Assembly (NCBI RefSeq): GCF_033958435.1
Contig: NC_134160.1
Location: 16,479,001 to 16,543,000 of the forward strand
Length of the DNA: 64,000 bases
Origin: Carettochelys insculpta
Taxonomy: Eukaryota; Chordata; Testudines; Carettochelyidae
Direction: 5' to 3'
Part shown: piece after piece, positions 46,415 through 56,770 of the stretch
Position numbering within the stretch: the stretch's first letter is position 1
Layout of the letters: each line of letters begins with the position of its first letter
Notes under the pieces: model-generated
The model's input: only the letters and a program-made list of their open reading frames with translations
Told to the model about the DNA's origin: nothing
Database searches by the model: none
Translations under genes and position numbers: made by a program

Positions 46415-46446
46415 TTACTAATGAAGCGCTGAAATACATATTCAGC
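46415..46446. other. 32 bp family-A filler at the Penelope junction
   Basis: A 32 bp run from TTACTAATGAAGCGCTGAAA through CATATTCAGC is identical to the sub-terminal part of family-A foldbacks (compare 37646-37677). Neither Penelope arm contains it, so it is junction filler. Confidence 0.8.
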
Positions 46447-46508
46447 TTTGTCCACATATCTTCTCTGGAAATACCATCACTGGACATAACCAGGTTACTC
46501 ACAGAACC

Positions 46509-46838
46509 ATGGGCACTTTCTCATGCTCCTCTACTAACATCATATATGCCATCATGTGCCAACAATGCCCAGATGCTTTGTATATTGGACAGACTTCTAA
46601 CTCCCTTAGACAAAGGGTCAACGGGCACAAAACAGACATCAAAACACTCCAGATCCACAATGACCTCAAGGTATGTGTGTTACTGAAGAGAAATTATCGC
46701 TCCGTTTTAGAAAGAGAAGTGGATGAGCTGACATTTATATTCAAATTCGGCACATTAACACATGGTTTAAATCGTGATGGGAACTTTCTGAGTCACTATA
46801 AGGGCTCGTCTGCATACTTGGCTCAATCTAACTCTTGA
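46509..46838 (+). pseudogene. Penelope-like GIY-YIG endonuclease domain
   Basis: A 109-codon frame with IIYAIMCQQCPDALYIGQTS, a GIY-YIG endonuclease core (the first motif degenerate, YIG intact), followed by LRQRVNGHKTD. In Penelope-like elements this domain follows the reverse transcriptase and nicks the target. The upstream polymerase is absent through truncation. Compared with the inverted arm, residues KPVSQHFNGMGHSV (42 bp) are deleted in frame after LQIH, removing a conserved His-containing stretch. I infer a dead copy even though the frame is open. Confidence 0.85.
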
Positions 46839-47102
46839 CCTTCCCCCCCACCCCTCCACTCTCTGATTTGCTCACCTTGATTATCTTTTTTTGATTTGTC
46901 CTCCTTGCTTACTGCTTTTGGTTCTCTGTGCCTTAAATATTGAGTCTGTTCTGATCTGGCTATGGTCTGAAGAAGTGGGTCTGTCCCACGAAAGCTCATC
47001 ACCTAATAAACTATTTTGCTAGTCTTTAAAGTGCTACTTGACTGCTTTTTGTTTTGATAGTGTATAGACTAGCACGGCTTCCTCTCTGTCACCTCTAAAT
47101 AG

Positions 47103-49251
47103 CTTCTTTGTTTCTACTGTTGGTGCACATCCACACATGCCTTGATGCCCATAAAAAAGTGTATTCTGCTCAGGGATAGAAACATCTCACACAGGGATTA
47201 GAAGGAAAAATGCTTTGTCCAGAAACTGGCTATAAAGCCCTTTCTACAGACTGTCAGGTTTTCTCACAGCTCTTCTTCACTTAAAAAAAATTTACATGCA
47301 AAACCTGTTATAAAGGGAGCCTGCCAACCATGTGTCTCTGTACCATCATTTATTCTTCATCTCGCAACCCAGGTTTGGGAGCAGATTTGTGAACAAACTT
47401 GATGCAGTGTGTTAACTGGGCAGGTTTTCCAAGGTCCAGGGGGTTTAAACTCTTCAACTGGGGAGAATTTATAGGTCTCCCATAAGCCTTTTGAGTGTTT
47501 CATGTAATGCAAAGTCAGGGGCATCAAGCTGGTCCCATAACACTGCTGTGAGCTATATGGTGTGCCATGAAAGCCGCATGACCCCAGGGCTATCCAGCAG
47601 CCACTCTGCAGAGCAGCATAGCTGTCGGGAGTGGAATGGGCTAACATAGAACATGCAGTGCGTGACAGTAACACCAACCCCAAGTGTTCAAAAATCTCGA
47701 GTCAGGCCTAAAAAATCTGCAGCTTAAAACTAAATTTTAGATCTTACCTTTTTGTTTTTGTTTTTGTTTTTGTTTTGGCCTTGGAGCCTTGAGGTTGTAT
47801 TTCGCATTCGTTTTCAGGACTTTTTGCCCAGCCAGAAGGGAAAGAAGCTTATTCCTTTTTTAAAAGAGAGCTTAGATTCTCCCCTAATCACTTGTCCCTG
47901 GGAGCTGAGGCTTTAAATAAAATACAGTACCTACTGTACCCAGTGGGCTGAATGAACTCTCTTCTGCCATCTATAGATGAAGAGAAAGAGCAAACCTTGG
48001 GAGCAGACTGTATTTCCCTAAAAACACCTACTTTGCTCAACACACCTGCATTGCCAAATTGATCAATTTTGGTTGTTTTAGGTTAAAAGTCACCTAAGCA
48101 TTGGATGCAGGCTAATTAATTGTTGAGATACTTTTTATGGCTAAAGTTCCTCAGAACTGTATTTAATATACCTTAGCAGAGGGGGTCACCTATGCGTAAT
48201 CTTACTCACTGTAAAGATTGTAAAGTAAAGGCAAGTGATGTAGTGGCTATTTTTGTACTTGGTAATATGGATTGTAGCTGCTGTTTCAGTCTCTTCCTCC
48301 AGCGTTTAAAACAGAGGAGATTAGCCTTTGTTAGAAGTCCTTGTCAGTGGTGACTAAAGCTCATATTGTGGGTAAAACAGTTTGGAGGACTGAGTGTTAA
48401 CCTTAGTGTGGGGCCAGTGTCTTGGCAAAAGATAATGCAGAGAAGGCATAGCAAGATTCTCTGCCACCCAATGAAATCACTACTTAAAGAAATCATGAGG
48501 GTGTGGGCAGAACCTCGAGAAAGGTACTGCAACTAAAGGCATATGGAGGACCGGGGTCTCAAACACAGATCTCTTAGGAGTTAGACAGTTCCACTAACAA
48601 TTGCTGAGGCAGAAGCTAAACCCTGAGGGAGGCTGGTGTCCTGACTGGCTTCTATATAAAACTAGGACCATGCTCTGCACGGCGTGTCTTGTGCATCCTG
48701 CGCCTGACTCTGGTTATCAATCTGTGTCTGTACTGTGAAGTGTATCTCCGGGTAACCTCCTGTTTGCCCTCGGGCCTGTCATGGACACTGACCTGCCAGT
48801 ATCAGACGCAGCCTGACTCCTGTTTTGACCACCCACATCTCATCAAAGATGCCCTCTATGGCTGTACTAATGGTGCTTTACAATCAGATGAAACCAAGGA
48901 GGTGGTGCACATGGCAGTAGCAAGAAGGAGAGACACTGCACACCCAACCTTGTGGGGGGCTGCAGGGAAGCTGAGCCCAGGACTCTAGGATTTTGCTGAC
49001 CTTGGACAACAAACTATGAGTGGCATGTCACAGTTGTGGATGCCAACACCTATATTCCTCTTCTGTGGCACCTACATGTTCTCAGGCTTCTGACTTCCCA
49101 GCTGTCACCTTCTTGGGCAGAGATTTGTCTCTGCCCCTCCTGACCATGGTATGTTCAGACTGTACAGCTTCCCGATTACACCATGCAGTCCACAGCACAG
49201 TTATACTGTCTCAACAGATCTGCTTTGCTCTCCTCCCCAGAGGTGGTCATC
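47103..49251. other. Unassigned DNA with small repeats
   Basis: No gene recognised. A (TTTTTG)n run lies at about 47750-47777. At 48545-48600 the minus strand has a tRNA-like GTGTTTGAGACCCC box B, suggesting a SINE head. A TATATAAAAC motif near 48653 precedes a stretch without a clear frame. Confidence 0.35.
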
Positions 49252-49925
49252 ACAAGAACATAAGAACAGCCATACGGGGTCAGACCATGGGTCCGTCGAG
49301 CCCAGTGTCCTGTCTTCCAACAATGGCCAATGCCAGATGCTCCAGAGGGAATGAACAGAACAGGCAATCATCAAGTGATTGATTCCCTGTTGCCCATTTC
49401 CAGCCTCTTGCAAACAGAGGCTAGGAACACCCTCCATGCCCATCCTGGCTAACAGCCATTGATGGACCTATCCTCCATGAATTTATCTGGTTATTTTTTA
49501 AACTCTTCTGTAGTCTTGGCCTTCACAACATTCTCTGGCAAGGAGTTCCACAGGTTACCTCTGTGTTGTGTGAAAAAATATTTCCTATTATTTGTTTTAA
49601 ACTTGCTGCCTATTAATTTAATTTGGTGAACCCCTAGTTCTTGTGTGGGAGAAGGAGTAAAATAACATTTCCTTATTTACTTTCTCCACATCAGTCATGA
49701 TTTTATAGACCTCTGTCATATCCCCCCTTAATTGTCTAAAAAGTCCCAGTCTTATTAATCTCTCCTCATATAGCAGACGGTCCATACCCTTAATCATTTC
49801 TGTTGCCCTTTTCTGAACCTTTTCCAATTCCAATATATCTTTTTTGAGGTGGGGCAAACACATTTGCATACAGTATTCCTAATGTGGACTTATCATGGAT
49901 TTATACAGAGGTAATATGACATTTT
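49252..49925 (-). mobile_element. CR1 LINE 3' part, antisense
   Basis: Starts at the tail-side phrase AAGAACATAAGAACAGCCAT and runs to TTATACAGAGGTAATATGAC. It shares the sequence type of the copy at 62028. The minus-strand frame 49618-49869 keeps a fragment of the ORF2 C-terminus. Confidence 0.85.
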
Positions 49926-50234
49926 GGCTATGTCGAAATAAGCTATTTCTATGAGTGTGTCCACACATCCTCCAAGGCTGGTGCCATTGATGTTCAAAGT
50001 CTACATAGGAAAGCACTAAATCAAAATGGGCACTGCAGGGGAGCATCTACACACAAAAGGAACCCCAATTGGAATAAGGGGGCTAGGAAAGCCTACGGAC
50101 AGGGTCACAGGGCGGACTATCCCTTCCGGGGCAACAGCAAGCTGCTCCACTAAAGGGCAACTCCCAGGCACGCTTGGCCTGCACAGCACAGGTCCGCAGA
50201 GCCGACAACCAGTTGCAGATCCTGTGCACGCAGT

Positions 50235-50242
50235 ATGGACAC

Positions 50243-50274
<32 letters not shown>

Positions 50275-50560
50275 CAGAAGCCCACACGTCCTCCTCCGAG
50301 GCAGTGGCTGTCCTGCTCAGTGCCACGGAGAAGGCTGCCCTGCACCTCCTGGAAGATAAGCTGTCCTCCTCAGGGGATGAAGGAGGTGCCCCAGACCACC
50401 ATGCAGCCCCCCCACCCCCCTCCCGCCACTGGGCACGCTGCCGGCTATGGAGGTACTCCACCAGCACAGAGTGGAGGAAGCGGCTAGTGTTCGAGGAGTG
50501 GGATGACGACTGCTGGCTCCGGAATTTTTGGATGAGTGCATCAGGAGGAGCATTTCAAGC
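50235..50560 (+). pseudogene. PIF/Harbinger-type transposase, N-terminal fragment
   Basis: An ATG-initiated frame of about 108 codons up to the truncation. It starts MDTQ followed by a Gln run encoded by (CAG)10, then an acidic/Ser-rich region (SSSEAVAVLL, DKLSSSGDEG), a Pro run, and a Trp-rich segment RCRLWRYSTSTEWRKRLV followed by WDDDCWLRNFWMS. The Trp/Asp pattern is what I associate with the region just before the catalytic domain of HARBI1-like transposases. The DDE nuclease domain is missing. The start codon matches the one retained inside family-B elements. A host gene is unlikely, because the leader is transposon terminal sequence. Confidence 0.7.
50244..50273 (+). repeat. (CAG)10 within the transposase fragment
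   Basis: Ten CAG units encode the Gln run. The family-B copies have 3-5 interrupted units at the equivalent place (for example near 11805-11820), so the tract expanded or was maintained in this lineage. Confidence 0.85.
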
Positions 50561-50568
50561 AGATCTAG

Positions 50569-51152
50569 AGAAGTAGTTATTCCCCTATATTATATATAGA
50601 GAAGTAGTTATTCCACTATATTCAGCACTGGTGAGGCTGCATCTGGAATATTGTGTCCAGTTTTGGGCCCCCCAGGATAAAAAGGATGTGGATTTGCTGG
50701 AGCAGGTTCAGAGGAGGACAGCAAAAATGATTAAGGGTCTGGAGCACAAGACCTATGAGGATAGGCTGAGGGATTTGGGCTTGTTTAGTTTACAGAAGAG
50801 AAAACTTAGGGGTGATGTAATAGCAGCCTTCAACTTTCTGAAGGGGACCTCTAAAGAGGATGGTGAGAAACTGTTCTCAGTGGTGTCAGATGGCAGAACA
50901 AGGAGTAATGGTCTGTAGTTGAAGAGGGAGAGGTGTAGGTTAGATATTAGGAAAAACTACTTCACCAGGAGGGTGAGGAAGCACTGGAATGTGTTGCCTA
51001 GAGAGGTGGTGGATTCTCCATCCCTTGAGGTTTTTAAGTCCTGGCTTGACAAGCTCCTGTCTGGGATAACTTAGTGGGGGTTGATCCTGCTTGAAGCAGG
51101 GGGCTGGGCTAGATGACCTCCTGAGGTCAGTTCCAGCCCTATGATTCTGTGA
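50569..51152 (+). mobile_element. CR1 LINE 3' part, sense
   Basis: Covers the CR1 ORF2 C-terminus (frame 50631-50918 with [15 protein letters not shown] and [15 protein letters not shown]) and the 3' UTR, ending GACCTCCTGAGGTCAGTTCC and ATTCTGTG. A local duplication of GAGAAGTAGTTATTCC occurs at its start (50569 and 50600). Confidence 0.85.
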
Positions 51153-51159
51153 CTAGCCC

Positions 51160-51937
51160 TCTCCACCTGTTGAAAGGTAGAGCTGGATAATAGTGTTCAT
51201 ATCTTGTATGAGACTCTTCTTTGGTAGATGCTGCGAGCTGAAATCACAGGGTGGCAGCTAAGGCCACTAAGAGCTGAAATCAAGGGTTTTGCCTCAGGCC
51301 AAACCCACAGTAGACAGTGTGACTGGCAGATGGCCAGTAGGAGGAGCAGTGGACGGCCGGAAGGCACAACCAGCGGACGGCCAGTAGGAACAGCAGCAAA
51401 CAGACAGTGTGACCGGTGGATGGCCGGTGTGGCAGCTGGCAAGGAGCAAGCAGAATGCCAGACCAGCGAAAGGTGGCATTTCATCAGGTTCCATGAGGGA
51501 ATGCATCAGCGTGAGGTGTCAGGGCCTGCACAGACTGGACTGACTTGTAAGTGGGGCATTTGAAGTGGGGGTACAGAGGAAGTTGGGTGTGTGGATTGGC
51601 TGTTTACAGTATTGGACTGGTGAGCCTGAGAAGCCAAGGACACTGATCAATCCATTTGAGCTGGGACAGTTACCTGAGGATTGGTTATGAACTCTGGGTG
51701 TGGTATTTTCCCAAGCTTATGCTAATTGACCTTTCTGTGTCTTTCATTAAAGTTCTTTTCTACACTCAGACTCTGTGCTTGCGAGTGGGGAAGCGTTGCC
51801 TCGCCGAGGCGCCCAGGGTGTGTGAATTTCCCAGGCTACTGGGTGGGGGCTGGAGCCGGTTCTGTGTGAGATGGATGAAAAGGAACCCCTAGATGCTGAA
51901 CCCGGCCCTGTTTGCTGCCGACTCCTGCCAATTCTGT
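51160..51937 (+). mobile_element. LTR-like block with internal minisatellite
   Basis: The 3' part has ATTAAAG at 51748 followed by TCTGTGCTTGCGAGTGGGGA and an end at CCCGGCCCTGTTTGCTGCC, matching the fragment at 36262-36475. The 51310-51425 region contains imperfect repeats of a GTGTGACYGGYRGATGGCC type unit. Features fit a solo LTR. The left boundary is uncertain and no internal retroviral or Gypsy sequence is present. Confidence 0.5.
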
Positions 51938-52510
51938 TGTTTACTAGAGTTTCAACCAGTTGTCTGGTACTGAAGTCAGACTGTAGTTCCCAGGATCACC
52001 TCTCGAGACCTTTTTAAAGATTGGTGTCACATTAGCTATCCTCCAGTCACCTGGAATAGAAGCTGATTTAAATGACAGGTTACAAACTACACTTAGCAGT
52101 TCTGCAATTTCACATCAGAACTCTTGTGTGAATGCCATCTGGTCCTGGTGACTTATTGCTATTTAGTTTATCATTTTGTTCCAAAACCTCTTCTAATGAC
52201 ACCTCAAATTGAGACAGTTCATCAGATTTGTTACCTGAAAAGAATTGCTCGGGTTTGGGAACCTTCCTCACATCCTCAGCCATGAAGAGTGATGCAAAGA
52301 AATCATTTAGTTTCTCTGCAATGGCCTTTTCATTCTTGAGTGCTCCTTTAGCATCTCGACCATCCAGTAGCCCCACTGGCTGTTTAGCAGGCTTCCTGCT
52401 TCTGATGTACTTAACATTTTTTTAGCTGTTACTTTTTAACTCTGTGGTTAGCTGTTCTTCAAATTCTTTTTTGGCCTTCCTAATTAGTTTTTCACACTTT
52501 GCTTGGCAGA

Positions 52511-52655
52511 GTCATAGAATCATAGAATCACAGAGCTGGAAAGGACCTCAAGAGGACATTGAGTCCAGTCCCCTTCCCCAAGCAGGATCAACCCCACCTA
52601 TGTCAAGCTGGGACATGAAAACCTCTAAGTTTACGTTCCTTTCTATTTTCCTCAC
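52511..52655 (-). mobile_element. CR1 3' end inside another CR1, antisense
   Basis: AGTCATAGAATCATAGAATC begins a typical complement of the CR1 tail and is followed by AAAGGACCTCAAGAGGACAT and GCAGGATCAACCCCACC. It abuts the host CR1 on its left and the foldback on its right. Confidence 0.8.
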
Positions 52656-52658
52656 TAG

Positions 52659-53242
52659 GGCCATGTCTACACTAGCCCCAAACTTCGAAATGGCCATGTA
52701 AATGGCCATTTCGAAGTTTACTAATGAAGCACTGAAATACATATTCAGCTCCTCATTAGCATACCACGGCACTTCGAAATTGACACGGCTCGCCGCTGTG
52801 CGGCTCGTCCCAACGGGGCTCCTTTTCAAAAGGACTCTGCCTACTTCGAAGTCCCCTTATTCCCATCTGCTCACAGGAATTGAATATTCAGTGCCTCATC
52901 AGCATTAGGATGCTTCCAGCTGCGGCACTTCGAAGGTGCCACTTTCAAAAGTGCGCAGCTCGGCGTGGCTACGTGGGGGTCCTTTTCGAAAGGACCCTGC
53001 TCCTTTCGAAATCCCCTTATTCCCCTCCACTGAGAGGAATAAGGGGATTTCAAAAGGAGCGGAGTCCTTTCGAAAAGGACCCCCTTGTAGCCGTGCCAAG
53101 CCGTGCACTTTTGAAGTGCCCTGGCCGGAAGCGTCCTAATGCTAATGAGGCACTGAATATTCAATTCAGCACCTCATTAGTAATCTTCAAAATGGTCATT
53201 TGCATGGCCATTTCAAAGTTTTGGCCAAGTGTGACCATAACC
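52659..53242. mobile_element. Composite family-A foldback, copy A5
   Basis: A 584 bp unit with an exact 3 bp duplication TAG (52656-52658 and 53243-53245). The left part (52659 to about 52876) is an ordinary family-A left arm up to the centre. It then passes into a second, related palindrome (about 52877-53242) with different arm sequence (CATTAGGATGC / GCGTCCTAATG and TCCTTTCGAAATCCCC) but the same outer logic. The right terminus reads GGCCAAGTGTGACCATAACC. It looks like a recombinant of two subfamilies. Confidence 0.8.
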
Positions 53243-53950
53243 TAGGATTTAACTTCCATTTTCTAAAGGATGCCTTTTTGTCTCTCATTGCCTCCTTTAC
53301 TTCATTGTTTAACCATGGTGGGACTATTTTGGTTCTTTTACTATGTTTCCTAAATTGGGGTATACATTTAAGTTGAGCCTCTATTATGGTGTCTTTGAAA
53401 AGTTTCCATGCAGCTGGCTGGGATTTCACTTTAGGTACTGTAGCTTGTAATTTCTGTTTAACTAACTTCCTCATTTTTGTGTAGTCCCCTACTCTGAAAT
53501 TAAATACTACAGTCTTGGGCTGCTGTAGTATTTTCCCAGCCACGGGAATGTTAAATGTAATTATATTATGGTCACTATTACCTAGAGGTTCAGACATATT
53601 CACCTCTTAGACCAGATCCTGTGCTCTGCTTAGGACTAAATCAAGAATTGCCTCTCCTCTTATGGGTTCCAGGACTAGCTGCTCCAAGAAGCAGTCATTT
53701 AAGGTGTCAGGAAACTTTATCTCAGCTTCCCATCCTGAGGTGACATGTACCCAGTCTATATGGGGATAGATGAAATCCTCCATTATTATTGTTGGTGGTG
53801 TTTTTTTGGTTTTTGTTTTGTTTTTTAATTTTGATGCCCTCTCTAATCTCCCTGAGCATTTCACAGTCACTGTCACCATCTTGGTCAGGTGCTCAGTAAT
53901 ATTTCTCTATCATTATATCCTTATTATTCAAGCATGTGTAATTGCCACAG

Positions 53951-54734
53951 TTAAATTACCACATAGCTTTTCCTAAGCAAGTACATTTATCCTTAAGGTG
54001 AAAGCATCACAGAGAAAACATTAAAACAAGAAAAAGACAAGCAAATCAGCTTAGCAGAGATAAGCCCGGCTCCATTAAGAGTTCTAGCCACTGAATGGTC
54101 CCCAACAAAGGGTTTTCCTGTGGTCCCAATTTCATAACAGCTGTTAGCTTAGACCAAGCACTGTGGAGTGTTCAGAGTGTTGCTGTGATTAGGGAATCAG
54201 CCAGAAAATGGATTTCTCCTCAGAAGGGTAGTGCTGTAGGGTGGATTTGCATTTCCTTCCTTTCAAATGTTTCCTGTGAAAGCCTATTCAAGGAATTGTT
54301 TAAGAGTCCTTTGGAATTCATAACATTGCCCAAGGTTTATATTGGTCATGTCTCCTTGGCAAGTTATGTGCAACCCCAGAAAACCACATGACCATTTACA
54401 ATTTTACCACACTGAGCCCCTGAGACACTTAAACTAATTTTAGTAAGTTTGACCTCCATAGACATTCAGTAAAGAATTTGAAGTAGTGATTCTTCTACAA
54501 AAGGAATTGAAGCACAAGTTACAGAGGGAGACATCTGAATTGGAATTCATTTGCAAGTTTGACTCATTTACCTCAGACTTAATAGAGATCTCAATTTCCC
54601 CACCTTTGATATTTGCAGGAATGACACCCAACTCACTTCACTTAATTTACTTCTTCAATTAATTTTCTTCCTACTGACAGGTGACCCCTCTTTTTCCCCT
54701 CCCCCTTCCCCACTATATAACCCCTGGATTCTTA
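53951..54734. other. Unassigned DNA
   Basis: No gene or element recognised. Confidence 0.4.
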
Positions 54735-54838
54735 TCTACTCCAATCCGAAAACCAGAAGAAGCGGGTCTTACCCATGAAAGCCTAATAAATATATTTTAG
54801 TCTTTAAGGTGCTACAGGACTGCTTGTTCTTAGTGTAA
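54735..54838 (+). mobile_element. Penelope-like 3' end fragment
   Basis: AGAAGAAGCGGGTCTTACCC, ATGAAAGCCTAATAAATATA and TCTTTAAGGTGCTACAGGAC follow the order of the other Penelope-like ends. Confidence 0.65.
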
Positions 54839-56155
54839 CTTTAGTCAGTTTTGACCAAAGTCAGTCAGGGTTGTTCAGGATATGGTCAGGCAGATGCTTA
54901 CTCTGCCTGCAAACCTTTACTCTTTTTCCTGTGTTGTCACAAAATTAATGCTGTGTTTCCTCACCTCTTAATACAAGGGTAGAGAGTTTGATGATTTGTT
55001 TTGTCATTTTGAGAGGAAGCTCCATCGCATGGCAGAAGGTTACACAAATTTTGAGTAATCCATACTAAATTATGAGTCTTTGGTCTTACACCTCATTCAA
55101 GGTCCCAGTTGCAGCATTCCCCCTAGCATTGTGCTGGGGTATTGGGTTGGGTATCAAAACAAGGGGAAAAGCACCTTCTATTGCCCAGCCATTTCTTGCA
55201 ACATCTGACTGAAATGTAAGCAAATTAAAAAGTGCCTGCCCACATGGCCCCACCATAAATCAGCTGCAAGGTTTATTTCCTAATGTGAGGTTTTTACAGC
55301 CTTTACAGTAAGCAATAAAAATTCACAAGGATTTTCTTGTCATTAAACACAGACATCTGATTTTGTACAAACACAGTGGGCTCCACGCCACTCTCCTGAA
55401 GGAGTAGAATTGGATTAATTATTATGTTTCCGTTAAAGCATTACTCAGAAAGTAGCTACATTAGTCACATGGTTGTCTCTCTCAGAGGCTGCCCTAGTAT
55501 TCCTTGTGTTTCTCCTCCTGCGTTAGCTGAATTCTTTTTCACATCAACCAATGAACCTTAACATCCACATTGATCATATATTGTCTGGAACTGACTGAGC
55601 TGCTGCTTATGGCCCCTCTTTGAACTGCAGCTATTTGGAAAGCCTGTTTGAGTGGACTGGACATGGTTGCTTTCCCTCCTGCCTGTAACATGTCAAAGGC
55701 CCCTAAGCCACAGAGATTCAGACTCTGAACCTGCTTTCAACCCTTCCATGATCAGATGGCACCTGGACCTTGGCTGCTATAAATGGCTTTGGAAAGGGAC
55801 ATTTAGGGCTAGAGTCACAGCGGGGAGTTAGGTTCACACACTTTGTGACACTGCACTTTAAGTGTTTGCTGCACAAAAGAATCCACTGCTATGCATCTGG
55901 GCCCCCAGGACATCGAATGGGAAGAGACCGGCACCATAGAATGGGATCCACCAATACCAGCGTGTTGGGCAGGCAGCCACCAATGCCAGCCAGTAGGAAA
56001 TGCTGAGGAGAGGAAGGTGGCATTAGCCCTCCAAGGGAGTTTGACACCTAAGTCCAGGATGGGGGAGGGTGTGGGGGCTTTTCCCTGCTGTGCATCACAG
56101 ACATGAACACCTGAGCCAATGCGGTGATTGCCCTCTCCAGCCTTTTCTACAATAA
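54839..56155. other. Unassigned DNA
   Basis: No gene or repeat recognised. The 55770-56186 frames on both strands lack domains. Confidence 0.4.
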
Positions 56156-56159
56156 TGAC

Positions 56160-56235
56160 CTTTAGCCGGGTGGTTAGAGCACTCACTCTTGTACAAAAGA
56201 GCTGGGCTCAAATCCCCAGGCTGGCTGGTATGGAG
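56160..56235 (+). mobile_element. tRNA-like SINE head, diverged
   Basis: GCCGGGTGGTTAGAGCACTC fits a box A region, and AGCTGGGCTCAAATCCCC fits box B 33-35 bp further on. No intact cloverleaf is expected from the spacing, so a SINE head is more likely than a tRNA gene. Confidence 0.45.
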
Positions 56236-56770
56236 TAGGAGTTATAAACACACATCCCATCTCTAGGAGAGAGCCTGAACCTGGGGCCTATGTGCTATAG
56301 GGACTGGTGTCCATGCTGTACCAACCATTCCACCCTCTTCTAAAGCCTAAACTTTAGGCCACTAGTGTATCTAGTCACACATCATCCTCTGCTATTTATA
56401 TCCCTACTGGGGGAGATTGGTCCACATTCCAGCTCCATGTTACACAGAGTGGGAATTGAATCAGTGGTCGCCCACCTCCTGAGTGCCAAGCATGAGAATT
56501 ATTTAGGGATGGGGCAGTTCCTAGGTTTTCTGTGGAGTTGAATGTCAGGAGGCCTTTCAGAACACCTACTGGATCGGGTCCTGCAGGTGAGATAGGCAGG
56601 GGGAATATCTAGGCTGATAACTCCATTGGGCTTAAGACACATAACAGGACCTAGACAGTTGGGTGCATGTCTGTGACAGAATTCTAAGCACCTAAGGCCT
56701 TATGCCAATGGAAATTTGGTGCATGGGACTTTAGGCACCTACAGAGCTAAAGGTGAGCAAGAGGTGTGGT

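Larger units (their letters stand above)
45931..47089. mobile_element. Head-to-head Penelope-like insertion
   Basis: The left arm (45931 to about 46414) is antisense and the right arm (about 46447-47089) is sense. Both end in the same terminal phrase (AAGTGGGTCTGTCCCA and complement, TAGTCTTTAAAGTGCTACTT). Flanks CACCTATAAATAG (45918-45930) and CACCTCTAAATAG (47090-47102) form a 13 bp target duplication with one mismatch. Penelope-like elements commonly integrate as 5'-truncated copies with an inverted partial copy in front, as here. Confidence 0.85.
49926..50560 (+). mobile_element. Harbinger-like element with transposase start, 3'-truncated
   Basis: Begins GGCTATGTCGAAATAAGC, the family-B terminal sequence on this strand, and aligns in order with the reverse complement of B1-B3 through GGGTCACAGGGCGGACT, CTAAAGGGCAACTCCCAGGC and AGAGCCGACAACCAGTTGCA. 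It then continues past the point where the family-B copies diverge into coding sequence. The right end is lost at about 50560, where CR1 begins. It appears to be a longer relative of the parent of family B. Confidence 0.75.
52030..53879 (-). pseudogene. CR1 ORF2 endonuclease/linker/polymerase, broken
   Basis: On the minus strand the fragments occur in the normal CR1 ORF2 order: endonuclease end, linker, then the start of the polymerase. The frame is broken at 53603-53607, by the insert at 52508-53245, and by stops around 52090-52110. In the linker, roughly 25 residues expected between KWKLNP and the LIRKAKKEF-like stretch seem to be missing beside the insert. The polymerase catalytic motif is not present in this copy. 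Non-functional. Confidence 0.8.
51938..53950 (-). mobile_element. CR1 LINE, antisense, endonuclease to polymerase, interrupted
   Basis: The right part (53607-53879) encodes an endonuclease segment (MEDFIYPHIDWV). 53246-53603 encodes the following linker (LGNSDHNIITFNI, RDKKASFRKWKLNP). 52110-52507 encodes the linker and early polymerase (ASLFMAEDV, NSNKSPGPDGIHTRVL). The block 52508-53245 is foreign. The 3' half of this CR1 is missing: it ends at the LTR-like block near 51938. Confidence 0.85.

Noticed and set aside
50235..50576. Host gene with a polyglutamine tract
   Set aside because: The upstream sequence is a transposon terminus shared with family B and the frame stops at a CR1 junction, so a transposase fragment is the better reading.
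56160..56235. Functional tRNA gene
   Set aside because: Box A- and box B-like motifs are present, but I could not pair an acceptor or anticodon stem, and the context suits a SINE head.
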